Notes under the pieces: model-generated
The model's database searches: none
Seen by the model: the letters and a program-made list of their open reading frames with translations, nothing else
Told to the model about the DNA's origin: nothing
Shown: positions 60,501 through 64,000 of the stretch, piece by piece
How positions within the stretch are numbered: the first letter of the stretch is position 1
Layout: each line of letters starts with the position of its first letter
Made by a program: the position numbers and the translations under genes
Source: Stropharia rugosoannulata
Lineage: Eukaryota > Basidiomycota > Agaricomycetes > Agaricales > Strophariaceae
Length of the DNA stretch: 64,000 bases
Assembly (NCBI GenBank): GCA_028532985.1
Contig: JANCIK010000004.1
Coordinates: forward strand, 1,054,001-1,118,000
Reading direction: 5' to 3'

Positions 60501-61756
60501 AGATGTATAGCTCATGTAGTTTTAGAGCTCTCTTTGCACTTCTATTGCAAATTGTCAAGCCGTTCCCGGCTAATGGCGTTCTTCCTGATTCAAAGGAAGC
60601 CAAAGTAGCAGAATTGGTCCTCAAATGTGTATGGAAATTGGCTAGAAATATCCCTCAAGACCTGGGTGAAAGCTTACTAGACCCGGTTGAGCTGTTTCCG
60701 GCAATTGAGCACTTCCTGCAATCGATACCACCGAATGAATGGCGCGCACGCGCAACTAATAAAGTGCCTTGTGGGGACATGCCCTTGCGGACAATCAAAG
60801 TCATCATTCAGCATATTGTCGGTGCGTTAATCATGCATATTTCCTGGGATGATTTAATGATTTACTCTCTGTCTCAGCCCACTACGGGGATGATGTTTAC
60901 GAACTTCTTTCGGCTTCATTCGATGATCCATCCGCGACCATTGTCTATCCATATGTTTATCGAATTCTGAACTCTAGTGCCAAAGCTGCGGCCGCAGCTG
61001 CAATGGCTGAGGCTGAGGCCGAACCTGCAATGTCTCGACGAAATGGAAATGGACTGAGCTCAGACTATGGGCGCGGAACTTCTCCAACCTCAAGCAGGCC
61101 GCTTTCCCCTCAAGAGACTGCATCTTCGGTACATTCTCATCAACATCGCCCTTTGAGTCATAGGACGAGTGTGAGCTCATCGTCCACTCATGGCAATGGT
61201 CAATACTCTCCAAACATGGAAGAACCGGACCCAGATGCTCAACTACTGGTCATCATTGGTCATATCTCCAGCGAAACGACCGGCGCGCTGCATAAGGAGG
61301 GCATTACAGAGCTGCACCACTTCCTTAAGGCATACCCTCATAAGCGACCGCGAGTGGAAAAGTTATTGGAGTCCACCGGCGCTGCTTTCCGAAAATACAT
61401 CAACCGGGCACTTGCGAGCAGAGCTGCTGAAGATCAGGAACGCAATGTGGCCGTCGCTAGTAGCTTATCGAGTAAGTAAATCGTATAAAGTTATGAAGCT
61501 TATGGTGAGTTAACCAATCCCGGTAGATTTGGAATACAACTTCGATTCCAAGAAGTCGACACCAACCTTTGGTAATGGTGCTTCTCCTCCAGAGATGACC
61601 CCGAAGTCACCTACGCGGACCTCGACCATTCTGGAAGGAGTAGATCCTCAAGAGAAGCTTTCGAGACTACATGATATCTTCCAGTATCGGTCGAGTACGC
61701 TGAGTGCTGGATCCGCGCAAGAACGTACTACACCTTCACGGACCTCTATGGATTAG
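54567..61756 (+). CDS. XMAP215/CKAP5-family microtubule polymerase, five TOG domains
   Basis: XMAP215 proteins feed tubulin onto microtubule plus ends through arrays of TOG domains. Start at 54567 (MEDPPPQEEDFTTLPIVERL). TOG1: HKNWKARVSGYTTLIKTFG (about 54630). TOG2: SSKWKERKEALDDLLTVLA (about 55610), then LADVIPDLDGALKSKNPQVK. A Lys/Pro/Ala-rich basic linker follows (56310-56640). TOG3: GLGDANWKTRLAALEEMTTW (about 56700). TOG4: SDAWKTKKEALEALQGLL (about 57650), then VLALDIVSRIATGMGKP. TOG5: LTDNEALCFVPTMIFK and MGACEPSKSFPVIASLLSDK (about 58640-59570), matching the animal TOG5 block order. A Pro/Ser-rich linker and a C-terminal helical domain (LVLKCVWKLARNIPQDLGES; PLRTIKVIIQHIVG) complete it, with the stop at 61756. 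Roughly 2,000-2,100 residues by estimate. Well-studied yeast homologues have only two TOGs. Confidence 0.92.
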
Positions 61757-62209
61757 TTTCTCTTTTCATATATGACAATGTATACTATTTTTATACTTTT
61801 TGGGCAGTGGAACTGTCGTACGTCGATACGGTGCACAGTGCACATAAATTAGCGTCAGCGTAATCTAGTCTCGTACATAGCATTTTTGCACCACATTGCA
61901 AATAGATCTTACCCAGGATGCGTTCTGTTCCTGAATTGGCGCCTAGCGGTGTGATTTTTGAACGTTGAAGAGCGGTAGCCCCTAGAAAGTCCGGCCCCGG
62001 GATCCCGGTTTGTTATTTGTCTCCGATTTGTCACTGCTTTATTTGGGTCGTTCCCCAATGATGCATGCTGGTGGTATCAGGCCCTGCAAGTTGCCTTGAA
62101 CTCTTAAATCTCTCGTCTTGTTACAACGCCTGGCTTATTTTACATGCTTTTTCATTCTCCAAATTAATTCTCATAACTTTCGACGCTCAGCTACCTTGCA
62201 ACTACTACT
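61757..62209. other. Spacer, TOG gene to acyltransferase gene
   Basis: About 450 bases. T-rich sequence just after the TOG stop fits a 3' UTR; C/T-rich sequence from about 62100 to the ATG at 62210 fits a fungal promoter. No RNA gene or repeat was seen. Confidence 0.5.
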
Positions 62210-64000
62210 ATGTCTCAGACTCAGAAATCTATCTCTTATGATGCTGCGATGCTTTTCTGGCGGTCAATAACACAGATATTCTTCCGGGAGATACGTCCGC
62301 GAGGGGCATTCCATATTCCAAAGGATGGGCCTGTTATTTTTGTGGGTGCGCCTCACAACAACCAAGTCAGTCGCTATTATTGTGTTCTTTGCGAAAAGTT
62401 TTGAACGTGTACAGTTCCTTGACCCATTGCTGTTAAGTCTGGAAGTGTACCGCGAGACACATCGACATGTTCAATTTCTTACAGCGGCAGCGAGCATGAA
62501 GCGCAAGTGGGTTGGATTTTTTGCGCGTCTAATGGACAGCAGTACGTTTGGTTTCTACCTTACGACATGCACTCTGTCAATTAATATTTATAGTTCCTGT
62601 TGCTCGCGCTGCGGACATGGCGACGCCTGGTGCGGGGACGGTCTCTCTTTCCCAAGATGATCCCTGTCTTGTAATTGGCGATGGAACTAAATTCACGGAA
62701 GACTTCAAGCCAAGAATGCAGATCTTGTTACCCAAGTCTGTTAATTCGGCAGTGGCTGAAGTTGTTGAAGTCCTATCCGACACTCAGCTACGCATCAAGA
62801 AGGAATTTGGTGGAGGGGACAGCGGTAAAGGGACGGCGCGGATTCGTGAGAAGGTTAAAGAGCTGCAGGCGGAAGGCGTTAACGGTTTAACATATAAGAA
62901 ACTGCCATTTGTCAACCAGCAAGACATGTACAGACATGTATACCAGTGTCTGAGAGCTGGTGGAAGTATCGGGATTTTTCCAGAAGGTAAGGATTCTACG
63001 AGATGGCATCTTCAAATACTTACTGCCAAGATAACAGGGGGCAGCCATGACCGAACAGACCTGCTGCCTCTCAAGGCGGGTGTCTCTATTATGGCCCTAG
63101 GAGCAATGGCAAATGACCCTACTGTACAAGTAAAAATTGTACCTGTTGGGCTTTCTTACTTCCATGCTCATCGTTTCCGTTCGCGGGCCGTCGTTGAATT
63201 CGGCACTGCCATGGACGTTCCCGCAGAACTCGTGGAAATGTTCAAGCAAGGGGGGAATGAGAAAAGAGAAGCTGTCTCCAAATTCCTAGACCTGATTTAT
63301 AATGGTTTGAAGACCGTCACCATCCGTGCCCCTGATTATGACACTCTTATGGTGAGTACTCTTTCATTTCTTTTTCTCTGACTGTGATTGAGCTTCCTGT
63401 TGTAGCTCATCCAAGCCGTGCGGCGGCTATACAAAACACCAGGTCAACATCTGACTCTCGGACAAGTTGTAGAGTTAAACCGGAGATTGCTGGAGGGTTA
63501 TACACATTTCAAAGATGAACCTCGTGTACAGAAGTTACGTGCAGATGTGCTGAAGTACAATCGTCGCGTTCGAGATTTGGGACTCCGGGACCATCAAGTA
63601 AAGTCATTTAATCTTATGCTGTCTGCATCTACTCAATAGCATTAGGTTCCGAGAGCCCAGAAGGCAGGATGGAAGACACTGGGCTTGCTAATATACCGCG
63701 TGTGTCTACTGCTGTCATGGACTATTCTCGCACTTCCGGGCACCATATTAAATTCCCCTATTCTCATCTTGGCATCTATCATATCAAGGAAGAAGGCTAA
63801 AGGTCGGTTTTTCAGTTACTTACATGTAAATCAATCCGTTTCTGACAAATGACAGATGCTCTGGCGGCCTCTGTGGTCAAGATTGCTGGGCGGGATGTTC
63901 TCGCTACTTGGAAGATTTTAATTGCAATGGGTGTCACGCCTGTTCTATACACCTTCTACGCCATCTTAGCTACATTTATTGCTAGTCGTGCCAAAGCACC
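62210..64000 (+). CDS. Gpt2/Sct1-type glycerol-3-phosphate acyltransferase, 5' part
   Basis: These ER enzymes acylate glycerol-3-phosphate (and dihydroxyacetone phosphate) at sn-1, the first step of phospholipid and triacylglycerol synthesis. The start at 62210 gives MSQTQKSISYDAAMLFWRSI. The acyltransferase block I is APHNNQFLDPLLLSLE, the family's His...Asp pair, joined across an intron at about 62366-62412. Block II is FLTAAASMKRKWVGFFARLM, then IPVARAADMATPGAG. Block III is RAGGSIGIFPEG (about 62955-62985), with an intron before GGSHDRTDLLPLKAG, and IVPVGLSYFHAHRFRSRAVV follows as block IV. After LIQAVRRLYKTPG, two hydrophobic segments appear (LGLLIYRVCLLLSWTILALP; GVTPVLYTFYAILATFIA). 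The gene is cut by the window edge, so the C-terminus is missing. Confidence 0.9.

Overview
The window is nuclear DNA of a filamentous basidiomycete, most likely an Agaricomycete. Evidence: about 23 protein genes in 64 kb on both strands, almost all cut by many short introns (mostly 45-65 nt, GT...AG with CTNA-type branch sites), short intergenic spacers, no operons, and products that are eukaryotic housekeeping proteins with fungal features. Species cannot be read from the sequence. Exon joins were made by eye from reading frame, splice sites and family conservation. Gene ends (start and stop codons) are firmer than each internal splice site.

Layout, left to right. 1-849: fragment of an unrecognised gene running off the left edge (-). 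1592-3752: LETM1/Mdm38 (-), divergent from an ALKBH1-type dioxygenase (+, 3830-5281). 5549-8031: splicing factor SPF45/RBM17 (+). 8257-10702: SDH flavoprotein (-). 10902-13596: TBC1D5-like Rab GAP (-). 14119-15534: Rmd5/Gid2 (-), divergent from Nsa1/WDR74 (+, 15734-17198), which is tail to tail with pirin (-, 17236-18767). 19537-21829: amino-acid permease (-). 22841-25535: SmgGDS-like armadillo protein (-), divergent from an OTU deubiquitinase (+, 25819-26830). 26965-29593: beta-adaptin (-), divergent from an Rmp1-like RNase MRP subunit (+, 29789-31023). 31425-33156: secreted Ser/Gly-rich cupredoxin (-). 34216-35238: possible Mso1-like protein (-), divergent from sulfide:quinone oxidoreductase (+, 35515-37357). 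37655-40499: Src1/Man1 inner nuclear membrane protein (+). 40500-43519: a 3-kb gene-poor stretch with short duplicated sequences. 43520-45188: Vps23/TSG101 (-), divergent from a TEA/ATTS transcription factor (+, 45580-47268). 47824-50756: Noc3 (-), divergent from Apc5 (+, 51193-54099). 54567-61756: XMAP215/CKAP5-type TOG protein (+). 62210-end: Gpt2/Sct1-type glycerol-3-phosphate acyltransferase, cut by the right edge (+).

The genes do not form one pathway. Loose themes recur: mitochondria (LETM1, SDH1, SQR), mitosis and nuclear envelope (Apc5, XMAP215, Src1), ribosome and RNA maturation (Nsa1, Noc3, Rmp1, SPF45), and endosomal or vesicle traffic (Vps23, beta-adaptin, TBC1D5-like). Base composition is uneven: roughly 1.6-8 kb and 42.2-48.3 kb are clearly GC-rich, the rest much less so.

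No intact transposon, tRNA, rRNA or CRISPR array was found. The least expected signals are a near-palindromic hairpin in an oversized Vps23 intron, a 44-nt sequence duplicated across the 3-kb spacer, an 8-nt micro-exon in the SQR gene, and a five-TOG architecture in the XMAP215 homologue.
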